A DNA stretch of 64,000 bases from Lentilactobacillus buchneri (GTDB lineage: Bacteria > Bacillota > Bacilli > Lactobacillales > Lactobacillaceae), in assembly GCF_018314255.1 (NCBI RefSeq), contig NZ_CP073066.1, positions 310,001 to 374,000 of the forward strand, in the 5' to 3' direction. Numbering within the stretch: the first letter of the stretch is position 1; every line of letters starts with the position of its first letter. The notes under the pieces are model-generated. The model was not told the origin of the DNA, did not search any database, and saw only the letters and a program-made list of their open reading frames with translations. Shown here one piece after another: positions 1-9,052 of this stretch. A program made the position numbers and the translations under genes.

Positions 1-11
1 TTAATTTTCAT
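1..11 (-). CDS. Start of next phage tail gene (partial)
   Basis: An ATG at 11-9 follows a good ribosome binding site (AAAGGAG, about 8 bases upstream). It opens a gene that runs out of the window after three codons. By position just after the tail-tube gene it is probably a tail assembly chaperone, but that is inferred from gene order alone. Confidence 0.5.
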
Positions 12-69
12 GATCAAAACTCCTTTATTTTATTTAGTTATGTATACGGGGAACAATCCCCGCCTTAAT

Positions 70-756
70 TTATTTTCCTGGTGTTGTACCGCCAGTCGTT
101 GAGCCAGTTGTGCTACCCGTAGTCGATCCAGTGGTTGAACCAGTCGTGCTACTACCGGTAGTAGCTGAATAACCACCAAAGACTTCGGCCAACATTTTAG
201 CTTTATCAAATCCAGTATCTTGAGACATCCAAATCTTGTACGGTTCTCCATTGAAGATGGTATTGTCAGCTGGTGTTAATGCTTGGTAAGTTAACGCCGT
301 ATTGGCATCAGTTTCGGCATTATTATCCGTTGCATGAGAACTACCAGTTTCAATTAGTTGACCATTAGCAAAGCCTTCGTACATATCAATATTCGTGTAT
401 GAACGAAAATGTAACAACATTGCTACATGTGGTTTGGGCAATTGACGTGTCCAACCACTATTGACTGTATCTTGAATATATCCTTTGAGTTTTTGCAACT
501 CGTCAAAATCAATATCCAAGAATTCCAATGCGACCTCTGGTTGTGCCTGACCATTTGAAACTCGTTTTGCTTCATCATTAGCATAGGCGACAGTACCCGC
601 GGCTTCCAAGCCAGAAACTGTAGCTGTCGTAGCACCTTTTTCGTCACCATCGACTAAATAGATGCCGTTAGTTCCTACTCCTGCATCACCAGTGAGCAAT
701 TTGCCAGTCGCATCAACCAAACCAAAGGTGACATCTTTAATACCATGTGTTGACAT
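70..756 (-). CDS. Phage major tail (tube) protein
   Basis: This 228-residue protein resembles the TP901-1-type major tail protein that polymerises into the tail tube. The N-terminal part (STHGIKDVTFGLVDATGK and following) and the central part are tail-protein-like. The last 30 or so residues are a low-complexity tail built of repeated STTG units ending in GGTTPGK, where relatives often carry an Ig-like domain. It has a good ribosome binding site (AGAAGGACTTTAA before ATG). The next upstream gene is the tail terminator and the next downstream gene begins at 11. The repeat tail is probably exposed on the tube and may vary in length between strains; that is inference. Confidence 0.85.
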   Translation of the reverse strand: MSTHGIKDVTFGLVDATGKLLTGDAGVGTNGIYLVDGDEKGATTATVSGLEAAGTVAYANDEAKRVSNGQAQPEVALEFLDIDFDELQKLKGYIQDTVNSGWTRQLPKPHVAMLLHFRSYTNIDMYEGFANGQLIETGSSHATDNNAETDANTALTYQALTPADNTIFNGEPYKIWMSQDTGFDKAKMLAEVFGGYSATTGSSTTGSTTGSTTGSTTGSTTGGTTPGK

Positions 757-1146
757 TTAAAGTCCTTCTTTCTTTACTATAATTGTTTTAGTAACTGAAA
801 AAGTTGCCGTAACTTGATCGGTGTCTGGATCCACAGTGTTAGGCTCATGTGAGCTAACCAGCCAATCCTGATTTTCCAAATCATTCATTAGGGCAACTTC
901 ATTGTTAAAAATATTTTCTTGTGTTTCTTTTTTCCAAAATATTTGAATCTGAATGTTAGCCTGTAAATTACTAAATCGATCGTTTCTATATCCACCCAAC
1001 GGTTCATTAACTGAAGTAACTAATACAATGGTCTGCTTTCCAGAAGTATCAGCCCCAGGAGGAATGTTCATGGAATAAAGCTGGTCAATCCAACCATAGT
1101 GCAAAGATTGAATTAACTGATAAACAGTCATAACTGGTAATTCCAT
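757..1146 (-). CDS. Phage tail terminator / tail completion protein
   Basis: The 129-residue product has the size and position of the tail-terminator protein that caps the tube and joins it to the head. ATG at 1146 overlaps the stop of the previous gene as TAATG, which suggests translational coupling. AAGGAG lies about 11 bases upstream. An earlier in-frame start at 1167 is possible but lacks a well-spaced ribosome binding site. The assignment rests on synteny between the HK97-gp10-like protein and the major tail protein, and on overall similarity to siphophage tail proteins. Confidence 0.7.
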   Translation of the reverse strand: MELPVMTVYQLIQSLHYGWIDQLYSMNIPPGADTSGKQTIVLVTSVNEPLGGYRNDRFSNLQANIQIQIFWKKETQENIFNNEVALMNDLENQDWLVSSHEPNTVDPDTDQVTATFSVTKTIIVKKEGL

Positions 1147-1544
1147 TAGTGCCCCAACTCCTTCCATTTAATATATTCAGCTTTTAATATATCAGAGTGG
1201 GTTTCTTCACGTGCCTTTTCTACAAAGTGATCCCCAGTGATATAAACAGTACCATCATTTAACCAGCGGGCAATCACCGCTTTTTTCTTTACCCAACCAA
1301 CTGTGGAAGTCCCATCCACATCACCATCAACGTTTGTCATACTAACTAGCACACTATCAGCTAAATGTGGATCCTTTTCTGAGGCAATTCGATTAGTGTA
1401 ATGTAGCTGCTTAGTTTTATTAGTCAATTTCTTTTGTAAAACATCAGCGCCTGCTTTAGTAATTAAAATTGTTTCCGTGCGTTTGGGAACCAATCGCTTT
1501 ATTTTCGCTAAATAATCGTCTAATTGTTCGGCCATACTAACCAT
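1146..1544 (-). CDS. HK97 gp10-like head-tail protein
   Basis: About 132 residues, basic and rich in Lys and Thr, with the helical N-terminus (MAEQLDDYLAKIKRLV) typical of HK97 gp10-family proteins. These act at the head-tail junction and in tail completion. The gene overlaps both neighbours by a few bases. I chose ATG at 1544 as start; in-frame alternatives at 1565 and 1535 cannot be excluded, because the only Shine-Dalgarno-like run (AGAGGG) is about 12 bases from 1544. Confidence 0.75.
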   Translation of the reverse strand: MVSMAEQLDDYLAKIKRLVPKRTETILITKAGADVLQKKLTNKTKQLHYTNRIASEKDPHLADSVLVSMTNVDGDVDGTSTVGWVKKKAVIARWLNDGTVYITGDHFVEKAREETHSDILKAEYIKWKELGH

Positions 1545-1899
1545 GTTTTTTACCAACCCTCTCATTAATCTGTAGAGTCAAAATGTCATAAGTCACAATT
1601 TGATTGCTATCATCTAAACTCAAATTAACGATTTGATATAGTTGGTCTTGATATTGAACTAGCAGACCTTTGTCAATTAACGGATTGTGTCGAATAACAA
1701 TTTGAATAGTATCTTCAAAATCTGTTCCCAAAAGCGAAACGTTCTGTGTGTTAGTTCGCGTATAAGGCATGCACCATAACACGAACTGTGGTTTAAATTG
1801 CGTTCCTGATGCACCAGTATTAGGATTAATTGTTGGTAAAGCCGTTCCAAACTGGGCTTGCCGATTAAACTGCTCCGGACTAAATTTATTAAGTGCCAT
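1537..1899 (-). CDS. Phage head closure / head-tail adaptor protein
   Basis: A 120-residue protein of the SPP1 gp16-like head-tail adaptor group. Visible support includes the N-terminus NKFSPEQFNRQAQFGT, a central WCMPYTRT segment and a C-terminal strand-rich part (YQIVNLSLDDSNQIVTYDIL) usual in these small beta-barrel closure proteins. Start ATG at 1899 has GGAAG 8 bases upstream. The gene overlaps the gp10-like gene downstream and the connector upstream, as expected for a stoichiometric structural operon. Confidence 0.8.
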   Translation of the reverse strand: MALNKFSPEQFNRQAQFGTALPTINPNTGASGTQFKPQFVLWCMPYTRTNTQNVSLLGTDFEDTIQIVIRHNPLIDKGLLVQYQDQLYQIVNLSLDDSNQIVTYDILTLQINERVGKKHG

Positions 1900-2179
1900 C
1901 CGGATCACTTCCTGAAACCATTCCTTGGAGTTGATCTAGCATCATCAACAAACCAGCTGACATCCCTTTAGATAATTCCCGATCATAATATAATTGAGTT
2001 GCCAGTGTTTTTATTGCTAGGTCGTAAATTGATGAGGCTTGATATTGGGTTTCAGTTGAACTGACTGAATGATTGACAATCTCAGTTGCCTCATTAATCA
2101 AATTGGTAACAGTCGTTAATTCAGTCGGACTTTGGTCAATATGCAACTCATCCATTAATTCTGTCGGATTAACCGTCAC
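1889..2179 (-). CDS. Phage head-tail connector (gp6-like)
   Basis: A 96-residue, mostly helical protein of the HK97 gp6/SPP1 gp15 connector type that forms a ring under the portal. The segment IYDLAIKTLATQLYYDRELSKG matches the family's conserved helix. Start is GTG at 2179 behind AGGAGGGG. The ATG two bases upstream of that GTG reads straight into a stop. Confidence 0.8.
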   Translation of the reverse strand: MTVNPTELMDELHIDQSPTELTTVTNLINEATEIVNHSVSSTETQYQASSIYDLAIKTLATQLYYDRELSKGMSAGLLMMLDQLQGMVSGSDPDGT

Positions 2180-2242
2180 ATGACACCCCTCCTAACAGCC
2201 GCCCATCACTGTATTGTTTATTTCATTGGCGACTTATTTAAA

Positions 2243-3484
2243 TTACTTGCCAGTTGAACTAGTAGTCCCACTAGTCTTTGCAGCAGGAGTTAAATCTGCT
2301 AATCCGGTAAATGGTGCATAAATGACCGATTCAGTATCCCACAACTCGACGTCAAAGCGATCAATGGCACGAATCTTAGTCAAGTCATTTTCGAAAGAAC
2401 CGGCGCCAATGTTGGTGGCCAACAAAGACATCTGCTGAAGGTCGAATAGACGAACAGCTTCCGTCAAAGCACCAATGTAAAGTGGGAAACTGTTTCCATC
2501 ATTGGGCAGAAAGGCATCGGCAATAACTGTAATTGTCTTACCAGCCAACATTTTTTGTGATGGATTAAGCGGGTTAGGTTGAATGACGTATTGTCCGTTA
2601 TTATCCTTGACTTTATCCAGAACAGCAAAGCCTGATTGGTTAGTAACAAATGCAGATTCATTCCAAATCAGTGGATCCAATTCCTTGTTGTAAATATCCT
2701 TAATGGCGTCAAAACTATCAACTGTGGTCTTTTGTGCGCTTGGTAACTTAGCCAATGCTTGCAAAATTTCACTGTTTCGGGTAATAACATCCTTCTTAGC
2801 AATCCAATTTTCCAAATATGCTAAGAGGTTTGCATCACTGTCATTCATCAAAGTGTTGGTAATACTGGAAATTCCTGCATATCGATGGATTTTGTAAGTT
2901 AATGGCTTAAAGGCTGCCGGCTCATCGTTATTACCAATTTGCGCTGTTTCATCGTCCAAATTAGCAAATGGAGTTACTGACTGACGTGGTTCAATAACTC
3001 GTGAACCAGATGGTGCGCTAACTCCTTCCACAGTTACTAGTGGCTCCAATGATGTAAAGGTTTGTTTTAAAGTGTTGATGGCTGTTTGAATATCTGCCGG
3101 AATAGTTAAACCAACACCATTTCCGTTGGCATCAAGTCCACTAGACATCAAATTCAAAAACTTTGGATCACCCTTTAAGGCTCCCTTGACAATATTAATA
3201 AACTTAGGCTTGTCTTTTGGCGTAACATCTTTTTGACCACCTGCAGCTGGTTTATCAGGCTTTACTAATTTAGCAGTTGCCAGGGCATCATCATATGCAC
3301 CTTTAGCAAAATCTCGGGTCTTCTTTGCTTTATCAATTGAATCAGCAATTTTAGTTAGATCCTCATCTGAATATTTTTCAGGAGAATCGTTCAGTTCAAC
3401 TGCCATTTGATTACGCTTTTCTTGAAGGTCCGTTACTTTTTGACCAGCTTCAAGCCAAGCATCGTGCAGCTTATTTAAATCCAT
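2243..3484 (-). CDS. Phage major capsid protein, HK97 fold
   Basis: A 413-residue capsid subunit. Residues 1-75 are a Lys/Glu/Asp-rich coiled-coil delta domain that acts as an internal scaffold and would be cut off by the protease encoded just upstream. The remainder (from about residue 90, FINIVKGALKGDPKF) reads as a HK97-type shell domain with the PRQSVTPFANLDDETAQ and SEILQALAKLP stretches. It ends in a Ser/Thr/Gly-rich tail (TSGTTSSTGK) resembling the end of the tail-tube protein. Ribosome binding site AGAAGGAAA lies 9 bases before ATG. It sits directly after the protease gene. Confidence 0.93.
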   Translation of the reverse strand: MDLNKLHDAWLEAGQKVTDLQEKRNQMAVELNDSPEKYSDEDLTKIADSIDKAKKTRDFAKGAYDDALATAKLVKPDKPAAGGQKDVTPKDKPKFINIVKGALKGDPKFLNLMSSGLDANGNGVGLTIPADIQTAINTLKQTFTSLEPLVTVEGVSAPSGSRVIEPRQSVTPFANLDDETAQIGNNDEPAAFKPLTYKIHRYAGISSITNTLMNDSDANLLAYLENWIAKKDVITRNSEILQALAKLPSAQKTTVDSFDAIKDIYNKELDPLIWNESAFVTNQSGFAVLDKVKDNNGQYVIQPNPLNPSQKMLAGKTITVIADAFLPNDGNSFPLYIGALTEAVRLFDLQQMSLLATNIGAGSFENDLTKIRAIDRFDVELWDTESVIYAPFTGLADLTPAAKTSGTTSSTGK

Positions 3485-3487
3485 AAT

Positions 3488-4189
3488 TTAATTTCCTTCT
3501 TTCTTAAATAAAATAGCCAACTTATGTGATCGCAATTGGTCACTAGTTTGGCTATTAGTTTCTTTAGGCTTTTCTTTTACTTTGGTTAACAATGATTTAA
3601 TTTTACTAATTGCCTGATTACTCAACATAACCGGCGAGAGCATATTAGTAACTTTGGCTGGTTGATCGTCAAACATAATTTCATCTGCAAATCCTTGTTC
3701 AACGGCATCTTTTGCATTGATATAAGTTTCCTTGGCCATCATTTGCATGACTGTTTGCGGATCCAAACCCGTTCGTTGCACATAAACATTTGCAATTGAT
3801 TGATCAGTCGAGTTCAACCCCTGCAAATCGCTGGATAAATTGTCTGCATTGCCTTGAGATACGGTGGAAGCCCGATGAATCATTAATTGAGCAGTTGGTG
3901 AAATCTTAATCGTATCACCCGCCATTGCAATGACGCTTGCTGCGCTGGCAGCTAGTCCGACAATATCAACCTCCACATTGCCAGTATAATTCTTGAATGC
4001 GGTATATATTTCAGAACCCGCAAACACATCGCCACCAGGTGAATTAATTTCGGCAACAATATTTTGACCATTTGCAGTGTTTAACGCATCTTTAACTGCG
4101 GAAGGAGTAACTGTTGAATAGCCAAAGAATTCATATACTTCAGCATCATCATCACTAGATACAACACCTTTAATTGGTACTGTTGTCAT
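3488..4189 (-). CDS. Phage prohead protease, ClpP-like (S14/S49)
   Basis: A 233-residue ClpP-fold serine protease that trims the capsid delta domain during head maturation. The core GLAASAASVIAMAGD carries the catalytic Ser (about 82), and LMIHRAS carries the catalytic His (about 105). The NSPGGDV loop near residue 50 is the Clp oxyanion/substrate strand. The ATG at 4189 fits the strong AGGAGG 8 bases upstream better than the in-frame GTG at 4198. The gene overlaps the portal gene by about 20 bases, and the capsid gene follows 3 bases after its stop. Confidence 0.92.
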   Translation of the reverse strand: MTTVPIKGVVSSDDDAEVYEFFGYSTVTPSAVKDALNTANGQNIVAEINSPGGDVFAGSEIYTAFKNYTGNVEVDIVGLAASAASVIAMAGDTIKISPTAQLMIHRASTVSQGNADNLSSDLQGLNSTDQSIANVYVQRTGLDPQTVMQMMAKETYINAKDAVEQGFADEIMFDDQPAKVTNMLSPVMLSNQAISKIKSLLTKVKEKPKETNSQTSDQLRSHKLAILFKKEGN

Positions 4190-5318
4190 TATCATCACCT
4201 CCTTCCACTGCTGAAACTTTCAAATCAGGAAAAACTCCCGCTTGTTTCAGAATTGTTTGCGCTTGTTGCGGCGTTAATGCTGGTGACTGACCAGTACTTA
4301 ATTTAGTAATATTACTAATTAATTGCTGATGATCAACATCAATAGCCGAATTAATATCCATTTTAATGTCGATTCCCAACTTTAAAGACAATTCTGATTC
4401 AATTGGCCGAATATATAGGCTCAAACTATTTTGATACAAAGAACGAATCATCTCAATTGATGATTGTTCGTCACCTTGACCATTTAAATAACTATCTGGA
4501 ACACAAAAAGCCTTGGCAATCTGGGTCTGACTAAACGTGGCATTATTTAATAATTTAGCTATATCCGGATTAATCTGTAAGGAATCAAGCTGAGCAGATT
4601 GATCCAAAACAATTGGTCGACCAGCATTCGAACCAGAATTCTGATTCTCAAACGATTTTCTAATATTTTCTTTAGCTTCCGGTTCCAATTTGGCCGCCGG
4701 AACCGTAATCGTATAACTAGGCGCAATTGCATTCTTTAAACTGCTCAGTGACAATTGATTACTATAGTTCTGGATGTTAATTTCTTTAGCTAAACTGTTT
4801 AGCGGACTGCTCCCCACTAGTTCAGTGGCAACTTGACCAGAAACAAACAAGCGAAAATGTAAAATATCGGCAGCTAAATATGTCACCTGCCCTCGGTCAT
4901 CACCGTAATTAACTGTGTAATAAAGAACATTTTGTTGATTATCTAAAGTAATGCTGACCTGGTAGAACGGGATTAAGGTCAACCCTGCTGGACTTCCATT
5001 GCCATTTCGCTGAATTAGAGCAAAGGCGTTGCCAGTTAACATCATTTGAGCACTAACTGCTTGCCAAAAATTATAAGCACTCAATAATGTGCTGGGCTGA
5101 TTTAGCATGTTGCTATATTGGTCTGTTTTAAATTCACAGCTGGCCACATCACCTGCAATTCGATTAATCACCGCATAAATATCACTGTTTTGCAGTGCTC
5201 CGTCTGCATCCACAGTGTTAGTGGATAACAATGTACCATTTAACATAAATGGTGAATACCCGGTGGTACTAATTGTTTGTGTTTGTTTTGACATAAAATT
5301 TTTAAAGGGGTTCAGCAT
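4170..5318 (-). CDS. Phage portal protein, HK97 family
   Basis: The 382-residue portal subunit forms the dodecameric DNA gate at the head vertex and docks the terminase. Family features are the N-terminus (FSPFMLNGTLLS-like stretch), NSDIYAVINRIAGDVASCEF near residue 45-65, LTGNAFALIQRNGNGSP and the C-terminal helical crown. AAAGGAGG lies 7 bases before ATG. The order terminase, DUF1056-like peptide, portal, protease, capsid is standard for this phage type. Confidence 0.93.
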   Translation of the reverse strand: MLNPFKNFMSKQTQTISTTGYSPFMLNGTLLSTNTVDADGALQNSDIYAVINRIAGDVASCEFKTDQYSNMLNQPSTLLSAYNFWQAVSAQMMLTGNAFALIQRNGNGSPAGLTLIPFYQVSITLDNQQNVLYYTVNYGDDRGQVTYLAADILHFRLFVSGQVATELVGSSPLNSLAKEINIQNYSNQLSLSSLKNAIAPSYTITVPAAKLEPEAKENIRKSFENQNSGSNAGRPIVLDQSAQLDSLQINPDIAKLLNNATFSQTQIAKAFCVPDSYLNGQGDEQSSIEMIRSLYQNSLSLYIRPIESELSLKLGIDIKMDINSAIDVDHQQLISNITKLSTGQSPALTPQQAQTILKQAGVFPDLKVSAVEGGDDNDNSTN

Positions 5319-5331
5319 TCAACGCCTCCTT

Positions 5332-5496
5332 TCACGAAATGACATAGGCTAAAACGATTAAAGCAATCCCGGCCACTACCCAACCTACAATAAAATTAAT
5401 AAGGCTTGCGGCAACCACAAATGCAATTAACCCAAATAAAAATAATATAAAAGACAGGTTAGTGATTAAACCTGTCCATAGTTGTTTCAGATTCAA
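5332..5496 (-). CDS. Small membrane protein between terminase and portal (DUF1056-like)
   Basis: A TTG at 5496, preceded by GGGAGG, opens a 54-residue gene. Its product is almost entirely hydrophobic: a short N-terminus (NLKQLWTGLITN) followed by two membrane spans (residues about 13-32 and 33-52). Phages of lactobacilli often have a small DUF1056 membrane protein at this exact place; the family call is by size, topology and position. Function is unknown. The stop lies 13 bases before the portal start. Confidence 0.7.
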   Translation of the reverse strand: MNLKQLWTGLITNLSFILFLFGLIAFVVAASLINFIVGWVVAGIALIVLAYVIS

Positions 5497-5556
5497 CTAA
5501 TCTGCCTCCCTAATAATTTATTCACTACATATATCACCCAACAAGTGTTGAAAATA

Positions 5557-7452
5557 TTAAAAACTAAAATGATCACTGGTAAAGAATTCGTTGACCTCCT
5601 CATTACTCATTCCATTAAATGGATTCTTTTTATCTTCTTTAAGGCCATGATTAGGATTTTCAAAATAAAAAAGGGCTTGAGACATGGCATCGATAGTGGC
5701 ATCGGCACAATCAATTTTCGAAGTCAACGCCGTTCGATCAATTTTAATACCATATGGATTAGCCACTGTTACAGCGTTAGCCAAGCAGGTCTGCAAAATC
5801 GGATCAGCCAGCATCTCAATATTTCCCGCAATAAACTGATTTCTCAAAAATACTGTGGGCGAGCTCAAACTAACCGTCCCTTGCTTTAAAGTAATAAAAG
5901 GCACTTCTGGCATATTATTATCCAACCAATCAGTAATTGCGCTAGCTTGATAAGGATCATAAATAAACGCTTTGACTCTCAAATGATGATCGTTAACAAA
6001 ATCCAGGAACCAGCGCCCAACAAAATCTTCATCAATTAAGCCATAAGAATTTTGCGAAATATCACAAAAGCCTAGCTTTTCTGCGTTTGAGTAATTAATT
6101 CCATCTTGTTTTTCTTTCACAATAATGGAATTATCTGCTCGGGCTAACGGAACAAATGAATGCTGCAAGATGAAATATTTCTTTTGTTCGCCATTCAAAT
6201 GTGGGAAAACAAAACTATAAGCCGTATCATCTGAAGCATGTGATAAATCAAAACCCACATAGCAATCTTGATTATCAATTTCGAAATCAGAAACAACTGA
6301 CTTTTGTATATCCTCTAATTTCAAATATTTATCTTTAGCAGTCTGCAACCACATATTGAGGTTACGGTTAATGAAATCATTTAATGTGCCGTCTTCTAGC
6401 TTAGAATCACGTTCACTAATTAACCCTTTCAGTAGGGTATCATGCTTAGCCGGTAAATCTAGTAATGGATTACTTTTCACCCATGTTTCGGGGTTCTCAA
6501 CTTCATCTTGATCATCCTGCTGCCAAATTAATGCCAACGTTGAATCTTCCGTTCGGTTAGAATCTTTTTCCATTACCTTAGTGAGTCGTCTAACATCACT
6601 ATACATCGGGACTTTAGGGTTACTGTATGCCGTACTGATAAAAAATGTTTGTCGGTTACTGGTTTGAACTTGTCCAGAAGTGACCTTAGAAATCACATCT
6701 GAATTAAAGTTTTCATCCCCGTATTCATCCACAGTAGCAAAGAGGAAATGAAAGGCATCTAATTGTGCACTACCAGCTGTCATTCGTAATATCTGGTTTT
6801 GAGTCTTCGTGGATTTCAAAACATCATCATTAATCGCAATATTCTGATCCTTGATTAATTTACGAAAGCCAGGCATTTCTTGTAAGCTGTTAAAAGTCTG
6901 TTTAATGTAACGCCAAGACTTCTTAGACTGCTTATCAACTGGTGCCAAGTAACACAAATCAGCGTTAAACTGGTCACTAGCCTCGACCAAGTAAGCGTAA
7001 AGTATCAAGATATTCAATAAATATGACTTGCCATTAGTCCGAGCCACTGAAACCATACATCGCTCAAATCGCTTTTGCTTGTCTTCCTTTGTTCGCCATC
7101 CCTGAGAAAGGCACAAGATTGCTTGTTGCCAAATCATCAGTGGTATTGGCTTGTTTTGAGAAACATCAGGGCACATGCGTGCGAAGTTACAGATATTTCG
7201 GCATTTATCCAAATCATAGTAATACGGAAAATTACCTTCCGTGGATCGCTTTAAATCATTCAAATGTCTAAACGCTGCTAGTTTAATTGTTTTGCAGGCT
7301 AACTGTTGACCAGTTAATACCCGGTAACAATAAACAGTGGCCGGATCACGGTATTTCCTTTTAATTTCATCAAAATAACCTTCACCATCAAGTCGCTGAA
7401 AGATTTTATCCAAGTCAATATTTCTTTGAGTAAAATCAAATTCCTGTACCAC
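5557..7452 (-). CDS. terL: Terminase large subunit
   Basis: This 631-residue packaging motor cuts concatemeric phage DNA and pumps it into the prohead. The ATPase domain has the deviant Walker A ARTNGKS at residues 137-143 and Walker B LFATVDEYGD with Asp242-Glu243. The C-terminal RNase H-like nuclease shows GFDLSHASDD with Asp402, and further acidic residues in FIYDPYQAS and DCADATIDAM. The start is a GTG overlapping the stop of the small subunit as TAGTG, so the two are translationally coupled. Length is usual for the lactobacillus HK97-like terminases. Confidence 0.95.
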   Translation of the reverse strand: MVQEFDFTQRNIDLDKIFQRLDGEGYFDEIKRKYRDPATVYCYRVLTGQQLACKTIKLAAFRHLNDLKRSTEGNFPYYYDLDKCRNICNFARMCPDVSQNKPIPLMIWQQAILCLSQGWRTKEDKQKRFERCMVSVARTNGKSYLLNILILYAYLVEASDQFNADLCYLAPVDKQSKKSWRYIKQTFNSLQEMPGFRKLIKDQNIAINDDVLKSTKTQNQILRMTAGSAQLDAFHFLFATVDEYGDENFNSDVISKVTSGQVQTSNRQTFFISTAYSNPKVPMYSDVRRLTKVMEKDSNRTEDSTLALIWQQDDQDEVENPETWVKSNPLLDLPAKHDTLLKGLISERDSKLEDGTLNDFINRNLNMWLQTAKDKYLKLEDIQKSVVSDFEIDNQDCYVGFDLSHASDDTAYSFVFPHLNGEQKKYFILQHSFVPLARADNSIIVKEKQDGINYSNAEKLGFCDISQNSYGLIDEDFVGRWFLDFVNDHHLRVKAFIYDPYQASAITDWLDNNMPEVPFITLKQGTVSLSSPTVFLRNQFIAGNIEMLADPILQTCLANAVTVANPYGIKIDRTALTSKIDCADATIDAMSQALFYFENPNHGLKEDKKNPFNGMSNEEVNEFFTSDHFSF

Positions 7453-7970
7453 TAAAACTCACTTCCCCCATTTAACATCTCTTTAATATTGGGTTCCTCA
7501 TCGTTGTCATCTGAGAGTTGCAGTAATGAGGCTCGTGCAGATGGTGTTAAGCCTAATTCGTGTGCTAAGCTGTTTAATTTTGCCGTAGCAGAATCAATAA
7601 TTTGTGATGCCGGATTACGTTTCCAGCCTGCGTTGTCTTCATATGTTTCTCCAGTTCGTTGATTGACCACAGTCTTAGAAACCTTGGTGACAACACCATC
7701 TGTTTTAATTGAGTCATAGCCTTTCCGCAATAATTGATAGTTAATACAAAACGCTTCAATTGTTCCCTTGTCGGCCTGTTTAACATATCCTGATGCTTGC
7801 AAAATTGGTACAAGTTTCGTCCACATTGCTCGCGCATAACTTGACAGATATTTTGGACAACTCTTTTGAATCAAATCCATTCCAGAAGTTTCCGTTATTA
7901 GTTTTTGAGTTCTAACTCGCTGATCCTTGCGAGCATGCTTGTCTGTAGTTAGTTTCATTTGTTTTGGCAT
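7452..7970 (-). CDS. terS: Terminase small subunit, P27 family
   Basis: A 172-residue DNA-recognition subunit of the packaging terminase. Its basic N-terminus (KHARKDQRVRTQKLITET) and the segment CPKYLSSYARAMWTKLVPIL are characteristic of the P27 family. The C-terminal GLTPSARASLLQL is the usual TerL-contact region. GGAGGTG precedes ATG by about 9 bases. The gap on its upstream side probably contains its DNA target, the cos site. Confidence 0.92.
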   Translation of the reverse strand: MPKQMKLTTDKHARKDQRVRTQKLITETSGMDLIQKSCPKYLSSYARAMWTKLVPILQASGYVKQADKGTIEAFCINYQLLRKGYDSIKTDGVVTKVSKTVVNQRTGETYEDNAGWKRNPASQIIDSATAKLNSLAHELGLTPSARASLLQLSDDNDEEPNIKEMLNGGSEF

Positions 7971-7993
7971 TTTTTAGTTCACCTCCAAGCAAT

Positions 7994-8021
7994 AAAAAAG
8001 AGCCCCCAATAGGGACTCTTT
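7994..8021 (-). terminator. Rho-independent terminator before terS
   Basis: On the minus strand AAAGAGTCCC pairs with GGG(GG)CTCTTT and runs into TTTTTT. It would stop transcripts arriving from the HNH endonuclease side just before terS, so the packaging operon may need its own promoter or antitermination. Confidence 0.6.
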
Positions 8022-8596
8022 CAATCTGATTCATTTAGACTAATGAATCACAAAAAAATCATTAAACACACTGTTCGAACGTATACACCCTACAATCGTG
8101 AAAAAAACGTCTAATTATATTAACTTTTAGGAGGTAAATATACATAGTCATTATAGTAGGGTTATTCATATAAGCAATTTGTGAAATTGCGTGCACCCAG
8201 TTATAGTAAGCCCATAAAAAAGTTTTGAATTTACAACTTTTAACGTGCGCTACTGCTGGGCGTGCGCTCCCCTAGGCTTTCACCACCCCGGGGGTGTTTA
8301 AACATTCACCTAAATTGTATATTTTTTTGTAAGATTCAAACAGTAAGCTTTAAACAATTTTTTCTTTATATCTATATCACCCAGAGGAGGTTGAAAAAAT
8401 TGTTTTTAATAAGTAAACCTCATCAGAAATATTTATTCCGATTACCTACATGATACCACCTGAAAAACACTTTGTCGTTTCACAAAGACATCTTTTTTTA
8501 ATTTTGTTGATGAAGATCCCCACCATCCAAGAAACGGTACCTACCCCTGAAATTATTACCATCCAAGCTGGCAGGAGTTTCCTACATCAGGGATGT
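8022..8596. other. Non-coding gap with inverted repeats, candidate cos region
   Basis: No convincing gene is present in about 575 bases between the HNH endonuclease and terS. The stretch contains a 13-bp perfect inverted repeat (AAACAATTTTTTC at 8352-8364 with its complement at 8393-8405), a GC-rich palindrome (CACCCCGGGGGTG, 8284-8296), a direct repeat CGTGCGCT near 8250-8272, and ACCATCCAAG twice near 8521 and 8559. Phages of this type with an HNH gene next to P27 terminase usually have cos here, so this is the best candidate. Cleavage position is not determinable from sequence. Confidence 0.55.
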
Positions 8597-9052
8597 TTAT
8601 TTCGTGCGTTCAGATAATACTTTAATCCACCAACGTTTGCTGCAGTGTTTGAGTTGGTTTTGATTGAGTGATTGTTCAATCTTGGTTTTCGTATTATGCG
8701 TAGTCGGTGACAAGCACCATAAGTTATCCATGTCTAACCATTTATCAACAGATAGTACACGTCTAGGCACAATGTGGTCAACAATAATCTTATCGTTTGA
8801 GACTGGCAAGCCAGTGACTGCATCTAAATAATAATCTCGTGCAGCAACAAATTGCCGAATCTTTTTCCATTCCTTTGAGTGATAAAACTGATTCGCTGTT
8901 TGATCACGATAGTACATATTGTACTCTCGGTTTCGTGCAGAACTGACTGCATGGTTGGGCTTCTGGTGCTGTGTAACGTGCTCACTGCAATACCTTTGTC
9001 CCATTGGTATCAATGCTTGACAGCCAACCTCATGACAGATATGTAGCTTCAT
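8597..9052 (-). CDS. HNH endonuclease next to terminase
   Basis: A 151-residue HNH nuclease of the type that works with terminase in cos cleavage of HK97-like phages. The N-terminus holds a zinc-binding-like set (CHEVGC, YCSEH). SKEWKKIRQFVAARD leads into the HNH core: DHIVP with the catalytic His, then NLWCLSPTTHNTKT. AGGTGAGC lies upstream of ATG, and the gene overlaps the 298-residue gene before it by 23 bases. Confidence 0.9.
   Translation of the reverse strand: MKLHICHEVGCQALIPMGQRYCSEHVTQHQKPNHAVSSARNREYNMYYRDQTANQFYHSKEWKKIRQFVAARDYYLDAVTGLPVSNDKIIVDHIVPRRVLSVDKWLDMDNLWCLSPTTHNTKTKIEQSLNQNQLKHCSKRWWIKVLSERTK

Noticed and set aside
5482..5889. Plus-strand frame of 135 codons antisense to terL
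   Set aside because: It shadows the terminase gene and its sequence resembles no protein.
8262..8453. Plus-strand frame of 63 codons in the terminase gap
   Set aside because: No ribosome binding site, odd composition, and it runs over inverted repeats of the candidate cos region.
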